Shown here piece by piece: positions 1 to 5,172 of a stretch of DNA of 25,316 nt. A program made the position numbers and the translations under genes. Origin of the DNA: a virus; the IMG/VR virus record IMGVR_UViG_3300044961_000092, positions 1 to 25,316 of that record; one strand, 5' to 3'. Within the stretch, counting starts at the first letter, position 1. Each line of letters begins with the position of its first letter. The notes below the pieces were generated by a model, which saw only the letters and a program-made list of their open reading frames with translations, had not been told where the DNA came from and did no database searches.

Positions 1-630
1 GCAGCCGAGAAGCGGCGTGCATGGGATAGGCAGCGCAAGGCCGAACAACGGGCCGTGTCCGGTGGAAGTCCACCGGAAATTCCACCGGACAGTGATTTTC
101 CTCCCCTCCCTAAGCAAAAAGACCCCGAACCCCAAAAAACTCATACCCTCCCAGTTCCCCCCTCGCCCCCTACGGGGGCTCTGCCCCCCACGGGGGCCCC
201 GGCAAAGCGAGGCAACCGGCTGCCTGCCGATTGGGAGCCATCGCCTGCCCTTCTCGACTTCGCCGCAGCCGAAGGTCTCGACCAACCGGAAGCGTTGCGG
301 GAGGCGGCGAAGTTCCGCGACCACTTCCACGCTCGGGCCGGGCCGAACGGCGTGAAGCTCGATTGGGACAAGGCATTCCAAAACTGGGTCCGGAAAGCGG
401 CCGATGACAAACGAAACCACCAAGCCAGGAACGGCGGTCGCGGCCCTCAAGCCGATCGATCCTCTCGCACCGAAGACCTCGCGGCCGGCTTTTTTGGCGA
501 TCTGCCGCAACGGGCTGATCGTCGAAATGGGGGAGGCCCGGATTTTCGCGGATCGCGCACCGACGCCGGCGCAACGCTCGATCTTGGAAGCGAGGATTGG
601 CGAGTTGTCCCGCCTGCTCGGCCACCGTGA
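1..630 (+). CDS. Phage replication protein, 3' part (DnaT-like C-terminal region)
   Basis: The frame is open from base 1, so the true start lies outside the window; the GTG at 55 is only an internal codon. The visible part begins with a basic helical stretch (KRRAWDRQRKAEQR), continues with a long Pro-rich linker, and then has a compact domain (about 210-400 nt) with RLPADWEPSPALLDFA and, near its end, WDKAFQNWVRKA. That pattern is typical of the C-terminal DnaT/replisome-organiser-like domain in phage replication proteins, which bind DNA or the host helicase system. From about 404 the frame overlaps the next gene for 227 nt, and its last 70 residues look low-complexity, so this tail may be dispensable. 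Gene order (initiator then loader-like gene) resembles lambda O-P. Function is inferred from family resemblance. Confidence 0.7.
   Translation, partial: AAEKRRAWDRQRKAEQRAVSGGSPPEIPPDSDFPPLPKQKDPEPQKTHTLPVPPSPPTGALPPTGAPAKRGNRLPADWEPSPALLDFAAAEGLDQPEALREAAKFRDHFHARAGPNGVKLDWDKAFQNWVRKAADDKRNHQARNGGRGPQADRSSRTEDLAAGFFGDLPQRADRRNGGGPDFRGSRTDAGATLDLGSEDWRVVPPARPP
58..147. repeat. Iteron-like 9-nt repeats and adjacent A-rich stretch; candidate phage replication origin
   Basis: TCCGGTGGA at 58-66 and TCCACCGGA at 69-77 form a perfect inverted repeat with a 2-nt centre. A third copy, TCCACCGGA, follows at 81-89. From about 113 to 147 the sequence turns A-rich in an otherwise very GC-rich region (CAAAAAG, CCAAAAAAC). 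Lambda keeps its origin inside gene O as self-symmetric iterons next to an AT-rich stretch, so a replication gene carrying this arrangement is suggestive. The repeats also lie in the coding sequence for a Pro-rich linker (SGGSPPEIPP), so chance or coding bias remains possible. Confidence 0.4.
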
Positions 631-1099
631 CGATGCGGCGGCGTTCGCGAAGCTGGCCTTGGTGCTGACCCTGCCGTCGCAGTCGGCGACTGGCGTCGAC
701 GCCAAGGTGCGGGGGATGGCCTACCGGGAGGCGCTGGACGACATTCCGGCCTGGGCCATCGTCGAGGTTTGCCGGCGGCTGCTGCGGAACGGCTATCCGC
801 AGCACTCGCGGTTCGCGCCGTCGCCGCCTGAGATGCGCGGCCTGTGCGACGAACTGGTCGCGCCGCTGCGCGCTGAGATTGGCGAGCATCGGGACATCCT
901 GCGGGCTCGCGTGGTGCCGGCGCCGAACCACAACCGACCGATCTCGCCGATCGCCAAGACGTGGGCGGAGGTCGAGGCGGAGCGGCGCGGCAAGTCGTCG
1001 CCGATCGCTTCCTGGGCGACGCCGAACATCCTGGCCGATCTGGAGCGCCGTCGGCAGGCGCGCGAGGCAGGGCCGGCGAAGGACGAGGACGCGGCGTGA
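404..1099 (+). CDS. Hypothetical phage protein in the lambda P position; possible helicase loader
   Basis: This 231-aa protein has no catalytic motif that I recognise. Its middle contains RAPTPAQRSILEARIGELS, then a helical region and AWAIVEVCRRLLRN followed by RFAPSPPEMRGLCDEL. The combination of a helical domain and an aromatic-x-PSxxE...C segment recalls lambda P-like helicase loaders and a common family of small replication-associated proteins in alphaproteobacterial phages. It directly follows the replication gene, which supports a role in helicase recruitment, but this is inference. The ATG at 404 lies 227 nt inside the upstream frame and has only a weak purine-rich site (GGAAAG). A later start is possible, but the residues before MGEARIF look protein-like. 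Its stop overlaps the next GTG. Confidence 0.6.
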   Translation: MTNETTKPGTAVAALKPIDPLAPKTSRPAFLAICRNGLIVEMGEARIFADRAPTPAQRSILEARIGELSRLLGHRDDAAAFAKLALVLTLPSQSATGVDAKVRGMAYREALDDIPAWAIVEVCRRLLRNGYPQHSRFAPSPPEMRGLCDELVAPLRAEIGEHRDILRARVVPAPNHNRPISPIAKTWAEVEAERRGKSSPIASWATPNILADLERRRQAREAGPAKDEDAA

Positions 1100-1245
1100 T
1101 CTTCCGCTACGTGCGCCTGCACGACGTGGAGCGCTGGATGCGCTGCGGCTGGCTGCCGCTCGACGGGCTCGACGGCACGCATCACGGCCACTGGTCGGTG
1201 CTGATGGCCTGGCTGTGCGACTGCCCGATGCGCGAGCCGGCATGA
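1096..1245 (+). CDS. Small phage protein, 49 aa
   Basis: A 49-residue protein reading from the GTG at 1096, whose start overlaps the previous stop (GTGA). It contains FRYVRLHDVERWMRCGW, then GTHHGHWSVLMAWLCDCP. Proteins of this size with a GW...GTHHGxxxxLMxW pattern recur beside replication genes in alphaproteobacterial phages, from memory and without a search. The last bases overlap the ATG of the next gene (ATGA), which suggests translational coupling through the whole early cluster. The two Cys residues near the end (CDC) and His pair could bind metal, but nothing proves it. Function unknown. Confidence 0.65.
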   Translation: MIFRYVRLHDVERWMRCGWLPLDGLDGTHHGHWSVLMAWLCDCPMREPA

Positions 1246-1790
1246 CGACCGCTCCGCATACCCTGCCTGCCGTCACGGTGGACGAGCTTGTCGCGCGCGT
1301 CCGGGCGTGGCGTCGGCACCGGCGCATGTCGCAGGACGAGCTATCGGAACTGGCGGGGATGGCGCCGCGGCTGTGGTCGAAGGTTGAACTGTGGCGGGCG
1401 GACGGGAGCGGGCCGGTGTCGGCGAAGCCTCCGACGCTGCGGCTGGTGATGGCGGCTCTTGACGCGATGGACGTGGGGATCGTGCTGGTTGACCTGCGAC
1501 CTGCCGAGCAATGCTCGGCTACGAGATTTTACGAGCCATTCCAAGAGGATGACGCCGTGCAGCAAGAGAAAGTCCCGCATCATTTTGCTGCTGGGCGGCG
1601 CGGCGGGCAAATCAGTTGGGCGCGGCACTCGACGGACGGTCGACCGGACCGCAGGTGGATTGCGCAGTCGCGCAAGGGCGCGAGGATGCGGTGGCAGCGC
1701 GAGCGCCAGCGCCGGCGCATGAAGCGCCAGCGCGTGAGGAGGGAGCAGGATGAGCGAGGACAGGGAAGCGCCTCCGATGGAGGAGTATGA
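1242..1790 (+). CDS. XRE-type helix-turn-helix protein with unusual C-terminal half
   Basis: The 182-aa frame starts at an ATG overlapping the previous stop. Residues about 13-75 fit a Cro/C1-type HTH: VRAWRRHRRMSQDELSELAG followed by a recognition-helix-like segment (PRLWSKVELW), so DNA binding and transcriptional control are likely. After about residue 85 the sequence changes character. The second half (AGRRGGQISWARHSTDGR and a strongly Arg-rich tail) resembles a separate family of small phage proteins beginning with an RRGG...SWA motif. A GTG at 1557 with AAGAGG eight bases before it could start that module independently. The frame may therefore be one fused protein or a protein with an internal restart. 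It overlaps the next gene by 41 nt. Confidence 0.65.
   Translation: MTTAPHTLPAVTVDELVARVRAWRRHRRMSQDELSELAGMAPRLWSKVELWRADGSGPVSAKPPTLRLVMAALDAMDVGIVLVDLRPAEQCSATRFYEPFQEDDAVQQEKVPHHFAAGRRGGQISWARHSTDGRPDRRWIAQSRKGARMRWQRERQRRRMKRQRVRREQDERGQGSASDGGV
1503..1519. repeat. Perfect 7-bp inverted repeat between the two halves of the HTH gene
   Basis: GCCGAGC and GCTCGGC flank a 3-nt centre, followed after seven bases by a TTTT run. The element sits exactly where the HTH protein changes character and just before the internal Shine-Dalgarno/GTG pair. It could be a relic terminator or a small operator. The stem is short, so function is uncertain. Confidence 0.35.
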
Positions 1791-2058
1791 TGGCCCATAT
1801 TGCGAGACGTGCCGATTCTTTGATCCTCTTCCGCTTTCTGAGGGGCACTGTCGGCGCCATGCGCCTCAGCCAATAGACGGCGGGTCGATGCTGTTGATCA
1901 ACCTCGTCGCGGAGATTGCCGGGCGTGCTGCGGGTAATCCGGATGCCGCGCAGTACGACATGCCCGGATATTCAACCCTTGCCGAAGTCGTAACGTGGCA
2001 GAAGGTCGAGGCCGCCGACTGGTGCGGCGAGCACAAGCCGCGCAAACGGCGACCATAG
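1750..2058 (+). CDS. Small Cys/His-rich probable zinc-binding phage protein
   Basis: A 102-aa protein with a strong ribosome-binding site (AGGAGG seven bases before the ATG). The Cys/His residues fall in the order CETC, HCRRH and WCGEH, i.e. CxxC...CxxH...CxxH, which looks like a structural zinc site. Short proteins with CRFF/CRFW, GxCRRxAP and DWCGE motifs are common beside replication and packaging genes in alphaproteobacterial phages; their role is not known to me. The start overlaps the HTH gene by 41 nt, so it belongs to the same early transcript. Its stop codon abuts the stop of the convergent gene on the other strand with no spacer at all. Confidence 0.75.
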   Translation: MSEDREAPPMEEYDGPYCETCRFFDPLPLSEGHCRRHAPQPIDGGSMLLINLVAEIAGRAAGNPDAAQYDMPGYSTLAEVVTWQKVEAADWCGEHKPRKRRP

Positions 2059-2301
2059 CTACCCGCTGCGCAGCCTCCTGGCGGCCCGCACGATCAGCCC
2101 GCGGATGGTGTCGGCCTCGTGCGCTAGGCCACCTGCGGCGTGCAGGCGGGCCAGCGCGTCGGCCTCGGCGCCGTCCAGATCAAGCGCGATGCGCTTGCCT
2201 CCGATGGCGCGCAGGGCCGCAAGGTGGGCTCTGGACCGCTCAGCGGCTGATGGGGCGCCAGGCTTTGGGGGGCGGCCTCTGGGGCGCTTGGCGTCGGCCA
2301 T
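2059..2301 (-). CDS. Small protein with AT-hook-like N-terminus, 80 aa (cassette gene 5)
   Basis: Reading from the ATG at 2301, this 80-aa protein starts MADAKRPRGRPPKPGAP. The PRGRPPKP segment is an AT-hook-like basic motif. It continues with a helical part (IALDLDGAEADALARLHAAG, then ADTIRGLIVRAARRL). The strand-helix-helix pattern around KRIALDLDGAEADALARL recalls ribbon-helix-helix or plasmid-type small regulators, so DNA binding is plausible but unproven. It is the last gene of the minus-strand cassette, starting one base after the stop of the upstream gene (TGA-c-ATG), so it is likely translationally coupled. It could serve as the cassette's own regulator. Upstream in-frame codons exist, but they overlap the previous gene and lack any signal. 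Confidence 0.6.
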   Translation of the reverse strand: MADAKRPRGRPPKPGAPSAAERSRAHLAALRAIGGKRIALDLDGAEADALARLHAAGGLAHEADTIRGLIVRAARRLRSG

Positions 2302-2302
2302 G

Positions 2303-3121
2303 TCAACTGGCGTCCATCCACGCCACGGGGCGGCCGAGCCGGCGCCGATAGGTGCCCAGCATCTCGACGGCGTAGGCGAGGCGGCGCGGCTGGCGGCAGT
2401 GCTGGCGCATGTCGCTCCAGTCGCGCAGCGGGATGCCGGCGATCTCGGGCAGCAGCAGCACGCGCCCATGATCGCTGCGGCGCATCTCGATCGCCTCGAT
2501 GCGGATCAGGCCCTCGACGCCGAGGATCGACATGATCTCGACCGCGGGGCGCAGCGGGATTTTCAGCCCGAGCCTGGTCGGGCTGAACCCGACCTCCGCG
2601 GATGTCAGGACGGCGGAGGGGTCGTAGCCAGTGGCGGAGCAGTCGATCGCGGAATGCTCCCAGTCCGGCGCCAGCGCTGCATGGCATGTCCGCCAGATGC
2701 GCGCGAGGTCGATCTGGCCGGACCAGAAATCGAGGTTTGCCCGGCCCGGCGCGATCTGGACCGGGGCTGGTCCGGTGATCCAGATGCCGCCCTTGCCGGC
2801 GCGCCAGGCGCCGGCGTGGAGGCGGATCGTCGCGAGCGGATCGTCGCCGCGCAGGGCCTCGCCGTCCCATGTGGTGGCGAGGCCCGCGAGGCTGGCGTAC
2901 CAGAGCGCGCCGATGACGGCGAGCGTCTCTGCGCCGTTGCGGTCCGGCTGTTCCGGGCGCCATCGTCTGGCGCCGGCGGACGCCCACTGGCGGGCATCCT
3001 CGATGACCAGGGATGGCGGGCGATCGGCTCGCCGCTCCAGGTCGCGATAGGGGGTATAGTGGCGCATGGCCCGTCTCACAGAGACCGGCCGGCGGGCCTC
3101 GGTGACGAACGAGGTGGTCAT
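2303..3121 (-). CDS. Hypothetical protein, 272 aa (cassette gene 4)
   Basis: I do not recognise this protein. Starting at the ATG at 3121 gives 272 residues beginning MTTSFVTEARRPVSVRRAMRHY, preceded by GGAGG four bases upstream. It has a basic N-terminus and well-formed beta-rich stretches (GGIWITGPAPVQIAPG; LGLKIPLRPAVEIMSILGVEG) and no signal peptide or long membrane segment. Cys residues are few. Length and composition are those of a folded soluble protein. The frame extends well upstream of 3121, but the extra residues are low-complexity and overlap the previous gene. It lies ten bases after cassette gene 3 and one base before cassette gene 5, so it is clearly part of the operon. Confidence 0.65.
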   Translation of the reverse strand: MTTSFVTEARRPVSVRRAMRHYTPYRDLERRADRPPSLVIEDARQWASAGARRWRPEQPDRNGAETLAVIGALWYASLAGLATTWDGEALRGDDPLATIRLHAGAWRAGKGGIWITGPAPVQIAPGRANLDFWSGQIDLARIWRTCHAALAPDWEHSAIDCSATGYDPSAVLTSAEVGFSPTRLGLKIPLRPAVEIMSILGVEGLIRIEAIEMRRSDHGRVLLLPEIAGIPLRDWSDMRQHCRQPRRLAYAVEMLGTYRRRLGRPVAWMDAS

Positions 3122-3131
3122 GGGGCCTCCA

Positions 3132-3677
3132 TCATGCGCCGAGCCGCCGGCCGAACTCGTCCCGCGCCCGCCGCGCGGCTTCGTACCGCTCCCGGGCGCG
3201 CCACGCCCGGGCGCGCCGCGCCTCGACGCTCTCTCCGCCGGCACGCCGCGGGTCCTCCGCGGCGCAGAGTTCGTCCATCGCGCGCTGGAGCGGCCGCTCC
3301 AGCGCATGGAGCAGATCGAGCTCGGCCTCCCTCTCCAGCACGAGGGAGGTGGCGCGGATGGTCGGCGAGCCATCCGCGCCGTGGATGATGAGGTACCTCC
3401 CGTCCGGGAGGCGCACCTCCCCATACTCGGCGGAGCATGCCGGCAGCGCCTCCTCCTCGGGAGACAGCGGCCGGATGGCCGAGCGGCGATCAGAATTGAA
3501 CGGATGGTCGAAGCGGCACACCGGGGTGCCGTCGATCGACAGGATGGCCGTGAGGGCCGGCGGCGTCGAGCTGCCCGGCAGCACGCCGTGCTGCAGGCAG
3601 TACCGGGTGGTGTAGTGGTTCAGTGCCCGGGCCTCGGTGGACCGGGCGTCGATGATGGTGAGGGTGATGGTGGTCAT
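3132..3677 (-). CDS. Hypothetical protein, 181 aa (cassette gene 3)
   Basis: I do not recognise this family. The ATG at 3677 is chosen because AAGGAG lies seven bases upstream and because the start region matches that of cassette gene 1. The N-terminal two thirds look like a compact mixed alpha/beta domain (TITLTIIDARSTEARALNHY; AILSIDGTPVCRFDHPFNSD; EYGEVRLPDGRYLIIHGADG). The last third is a long charged helix rich in Arg, Glu and Ala (LEREAELDLLHALERPLQRAM and an Arg-rich tail) that could form a coiled coil. The DNA for the helix contains a 24-nt perfect palindrome. No catalytic motif is seen; a cytoplasmic, possibly multimeric protein is my best reading. Confidence 0.65.
   Translation of the reverse strand: MTTITLTIIDARSTEARALNHYTTRYCLQHGVLPGSSTPPALTAILSIDGTPVCRFDHPFNSDRRSAIRPLSPEEEALPACSAEYGEVRLPDGRYLIIHGADGSPTIRATSLVLEREAELDLLHALERPLQRAMDELCAAEDPRRAGGESVEARRARAWRARERYEAARRARDEFGRRLGA
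3282..3305. repeat. 24-nt perfect palindrome inside cassette gene 3
   Basis: GCGCTGGAG at 3282-3290 and CTCCAGCGC at 3297-3305 are reverse complements around a self-complementary CGGCCG centre. It encodes part of a charged helix. Another inverted repeat, CCTCCCG/CGGGAGG with a 2-nt centre, lies nearby at 3396-3411. They may be protein-binding sites, mRNA structure or by-products of GC-rich repeated codons. Confidence 0.5.
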
Positions 3678-3726
3678 GGTGGTCTCCTTGCCCTGATGCC
3701 CGAGGCGGGCCTCATTGAGCGAGCGG

Positions 3727-3999
3727 TCAGTGAAAGCGGATGCCGCAGCCGGATAGCGCGGCGCGGTCGGGGAGGACGATGACCGGCAGACAATCCCAGC
3801 GCCTGCCAGCCTGAATGTAGAGGCCATCTTTGCCGGCCCGGATCATGTCGCGGTGACGCGATGTGATCCGGGTCACGCGGCCGGATGTGCCGATGTCGAC
3901 GACGCCGCCCGCGTCGATATGGGCTACGATCCGGCGATGAAGACGCCGCGCGAATGCCCAGCGGGCATACCGGCCGGGCTTCATCTGGTCGTTGGTCAT
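3727..3999 (-). CDS. Hypothetical basic protein, 90 aa (cassette gene 2)
   Basis: The ATG at 3999 has GAGGAGA four bases upstream on the minus strand and gives a 90-aa Arg-rich protein beginning MTNDQMKPGRYARW. The centre has a beta-rich segment (GGVVDIGTSGRVTRITSRHR) and then GKDGLYIQAGRRWDCLPV. The mixture of a basic helix and short strands would suit a small nucleic-acid-binding protein, but I recognise no family. It sits 155 nt after cassette gene 1, the only large gap in the operon, and that gap carries three inverted repeats; 49 nt separate it from cassette gene 3. Confidence 0.6.
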   Translation of the reverse strand: MTNDQMKPGRYARWAFARRLHRRIVAHIDAGGVVDIGTSGRVTRITSRHRDMIRAGKDGLYIQAGRRWDCLPVIVLPDRAALSGCGIRFH

Positions 4000-4024
4000 G
4001 CTGTCTCCTCGCCCGGTCCGCCCA

Positions 4025-4126
4025 GCCGGCGCGCGCCGGCAGCTCGTTGCGGATGTGATCCGCCTCTGTCGAGATCGCCCATGGGCGATCCGGAGAGGGG
4101 CGGCGGCCCCGCCGCGTGGGCGGGGC
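4025..4126. repeat. Cluster of three perfect inverted repeats in the cassette spacer
   Basis: The 4000-4154 spacer between cassette genes 1 and 2 holds three symmetric elements. A 16-nt palindrome (GCCGGCGC half) lies at 4025-4040. An 18-nt palindrome (GATCGCCCA half) lies at 4073-4090. An 8-bp stem, GCCCCGCC at 4106-4113 with GGCGGGGC at 4119-4126, has a 5-nt loop. None is followed by a T-tract on the minus strand, so a standard terminator is not supported. They could be operators, attenuator-like RNA folds or a structured RNA. Confidence 0.5.
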
Positions 4127-4154
4127 AATGGGGATGGATGCCTGATCCCGCGCG

Positions 4155-4490
4155 TCAGTCAGCCGCTGCGCGGCGGCGCAACTCCGCGAGGGCGGCGCGA
4201 TAGTTGGGCGCGCCGCCGGTGCCGCTGGCGAGATATGGGGCGTCTCCGCTGGCGATCTGCTCGTCCGTCGAGCCGGGGGCGTGCAGGCTCCAGCCACCGT
4301 CGCCGGTGTCGCTCTCGCACAGCACCAGGTCATCCGCCTCGGCCGCGTCCGCGGCGGCCATGCGCTCGGCGCGGTTGACGGCGGCGAGATGCTCGTCGCC
4401 GAGCGGAGCAGCGATGCGGCGGGCAGCGGCCCAGTCACAGTCGAAAGTGGCGGAGAAGTACGGTAGGTCGGGGGTGATGGTGATGGTCAT
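4155..4490 (-). CDS. Hypothetical acidic protein, 111 aa (cassette gene 1)
   Basis: First gene of the minus-strand cassette. The ATG at 4490 has AGGAG six bases upstream, and the frame encodes 111 residues starting MTITITPDLPYFSATFDCDW. By my count it has 18 Asp/Glu against 8 Arg/Lys, so it is clearly acidic (net about -10). The N-terminus alternates hydrophobic and polar residues like a beta-strand, the middle is helical and Ala-rich, and CESDTGDGGWSLHAPG forms a turn-rich part. No known family comes to mind. Small acidic phage proteins made early sometimes act as DNA mimics against restriction or other host proteins, but that is only a speculation here. It is transcribed from the promoter at 4541-4568. 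Confidence 0.65.
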   Translation of the reverse strand: MTITITPDLPYFSATFDCDWAAARRIAAPLGDEHLAAVNRAERMAAADAAEADDLVLCESDTGDGGWSLHAPGSTDEQIASGDAPYLASGTGGAPNYRAALAELRRRAAAD

Positions 4491-4540
4491 GGTGGTCTCC
4501 TGGGGTATTGTCGGGCCGCTTCTCCGCGCCCGGTATGAGC

Positions 4541-4568
4541 ACCATACAGGCATTTCCGTTCATGTAAA
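4541..4568 (-). promoter_or_regulatory. Sigma70-like promoter driving the minus-strand cassette
   Basis: On the minus strand, TTTACA (4568-4563, five of six consensus) is followed by a 16-nt spacer and TATGGT (4546-4541, four of six). The predicted start near 4534 leaves a leader of about 45 nt before the ATG at 4490. The surrounding bases are AT-richer than the rest of the region. The position at the head of five co-oriented genes supports the call. Confidence 0.55.
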
Positions 4569-4710
4569 CAGAAAAGATGAGGCAGCACGTTCGGGGTGTG
4601 CCAAATCGCACATCGCGTCGGCTAAGCTGTTGATCTGTCTAGGGGTCGGCGTGGTGCGTGGCGGGCAGGGGCTGCGTCGGGCAGGCTGTGCAGCGTCAAT
4701 GAGGCGCGCC
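4569..4710. other. Divergent intergenic region, part upstream of the plus-strand small gene
   Basis: The whole gap from 4491 to 4710 separates the minus cassette from the plus-strand genes. Apart from the cassette promoter, I see a short inverted repeat, TGTGC at 4597-4601 and GCACA at 4608-4612 around CAAATC, that could be a weak operator. I see no convincing promoter toward the plus strand. Confidence 0.35.
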
Positions 4711-4998
4711 ATGGACTGGGCCAAGGTCAAAGCACGCAAGCAGGGTGAGGCGTCGTTCCGCGCGTCGCGTGAGGCAGACGCATGGGCGCGCGAGCAAGGC
4801 GCGCCACCGCGCAAGGCGCAGGCATCGAAGGCTGACCTGCGGGCCATGCTCGAGCAGGCCATGGCGGCCACGCCTGGCGCTCGCGTGCGGGTCATCACGC
4901 CGTCGGCGCCCCAAGCACAGCCATCGAGGCCAGAGCCGCGCCCGGCACCGCAACGGCCGAGACAGCGCCCCGCAGGCCCGGCACCATGGGAGGAATAG
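4711..4998 (+). CDS. Hypothetical small protein, 95 aa
   Basis: The ATG at 4711 is chosen because GAGG lies six bases before it; an in-frame ATG at 4699 would add only four residues. The protein starts MDWAKVKARKQGEASFRASR, continues with a basic helical part (SKADLRAMLEQAMAATPGAR), and ends in a Pro-, Gln- and Arg-rich tail (PSRPEPRPAPQRPRQRP). The tail looks disordered. No family is recognised. It is the first plus-strand gene after the cassette and precedes the terminase genes, a place where small packaging- or regulation-related proteins are often found, but nothing in the sequence gives a function. Confidence 0.55.
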   Translation: MDWAKVKARKQGEASFRASREADAWAREQGAPPRKAQASKADLRAMLEQAMAATPGARVRVITPSAPQAQPSRPEPRPAPQRPRQRPAGPAPWEE

Positions 4999-5004
4999 GA
5001 CAGC

Positions 5005-5172
5005 ATGGCTGACGTAGTGAACGTCGTTCATCGCGCGCGCCTGAAGCGCCGTCGTCAATTCGCCAACGCCGCCAACCACTTCCAAAGGTGCGTTGACACG
5101 CCAAACGCCAAAATTACACTCGCGGTCTCGCGCGTGACACTAAGGCGTCGGCTAGCCGGCCTGCCGCAATGA
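5005..5172 (+). CDS. Possible 55-aa basic protein upstream of the terminase
   Basis: An ATG at 5005 follows a purine-rich site (GGAGGAATAGGA) and reads 55 codons to a TGA that overlaps the next ATG (ATGA). The protein is basic (MADVVNVVHRARLKRRRQF, then a helical tail ending RVTLRRRLAGLPQ). Against a real gene are its small size, a mixed third-position composition unlike its GC-rich neighbours, and a promoter-like sequence inside it. It may instead be mostly a leader/regulatory region. I keep it as a possible short gene because start, ribosome site and stop overlap all fit the local pattern. Confidence 0.35.
   Translation: MADVVNVVHRARLKRRRQFANAANHFQRCVDTPNAKITLAVSRVTLRRRLAGLPQ
5093..5120 (+). 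promoter_or_regulatory. Sigma70-like promoter ahead of the terminase genes
   Basis: TTGACA at 5093-5098 matches the -35 consensus exactly. A 16-nt A-rich spacer leads to TACACT at 5115-5120 (four of six). The predicted start near 5127 lies about 42 nt before the small-terminase ATG at 5169. It would drive packaging and virion genes. It overlaps the doubtful 55-aa frame. Confidence 0.5.

Noticed and set aside
404-630. Programmed ribosomal frameshift joining the replication and loader-like frames
   Set aside because: No slippery sequence with a downstream structure is evident, and the second gene has its own ATG; a simple overlap explains the data.
170-1327. 385-aa minus-strand frame over the early genes
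   Set aside because: Arg-rich shadow opposite several overlapping plus-strand genes with normal starts.
3190-3225. 15-nt near-perfect tandem repeat of a CCCGGGCGCGCC word
   Set aside because: Lies in the Arg/Ala-rich tail of cassette gene 3 and is explained by repeated Arg-Ala codons in GC-rich DNA.
2105-3388. 427-aa plus-strand frame over the cassette
   Set aside because: The minus frames have ribosome-binding sites, MT-type starts and a promoter; the plus frame is Arg/Ala/Pro-rich and lacks signals.
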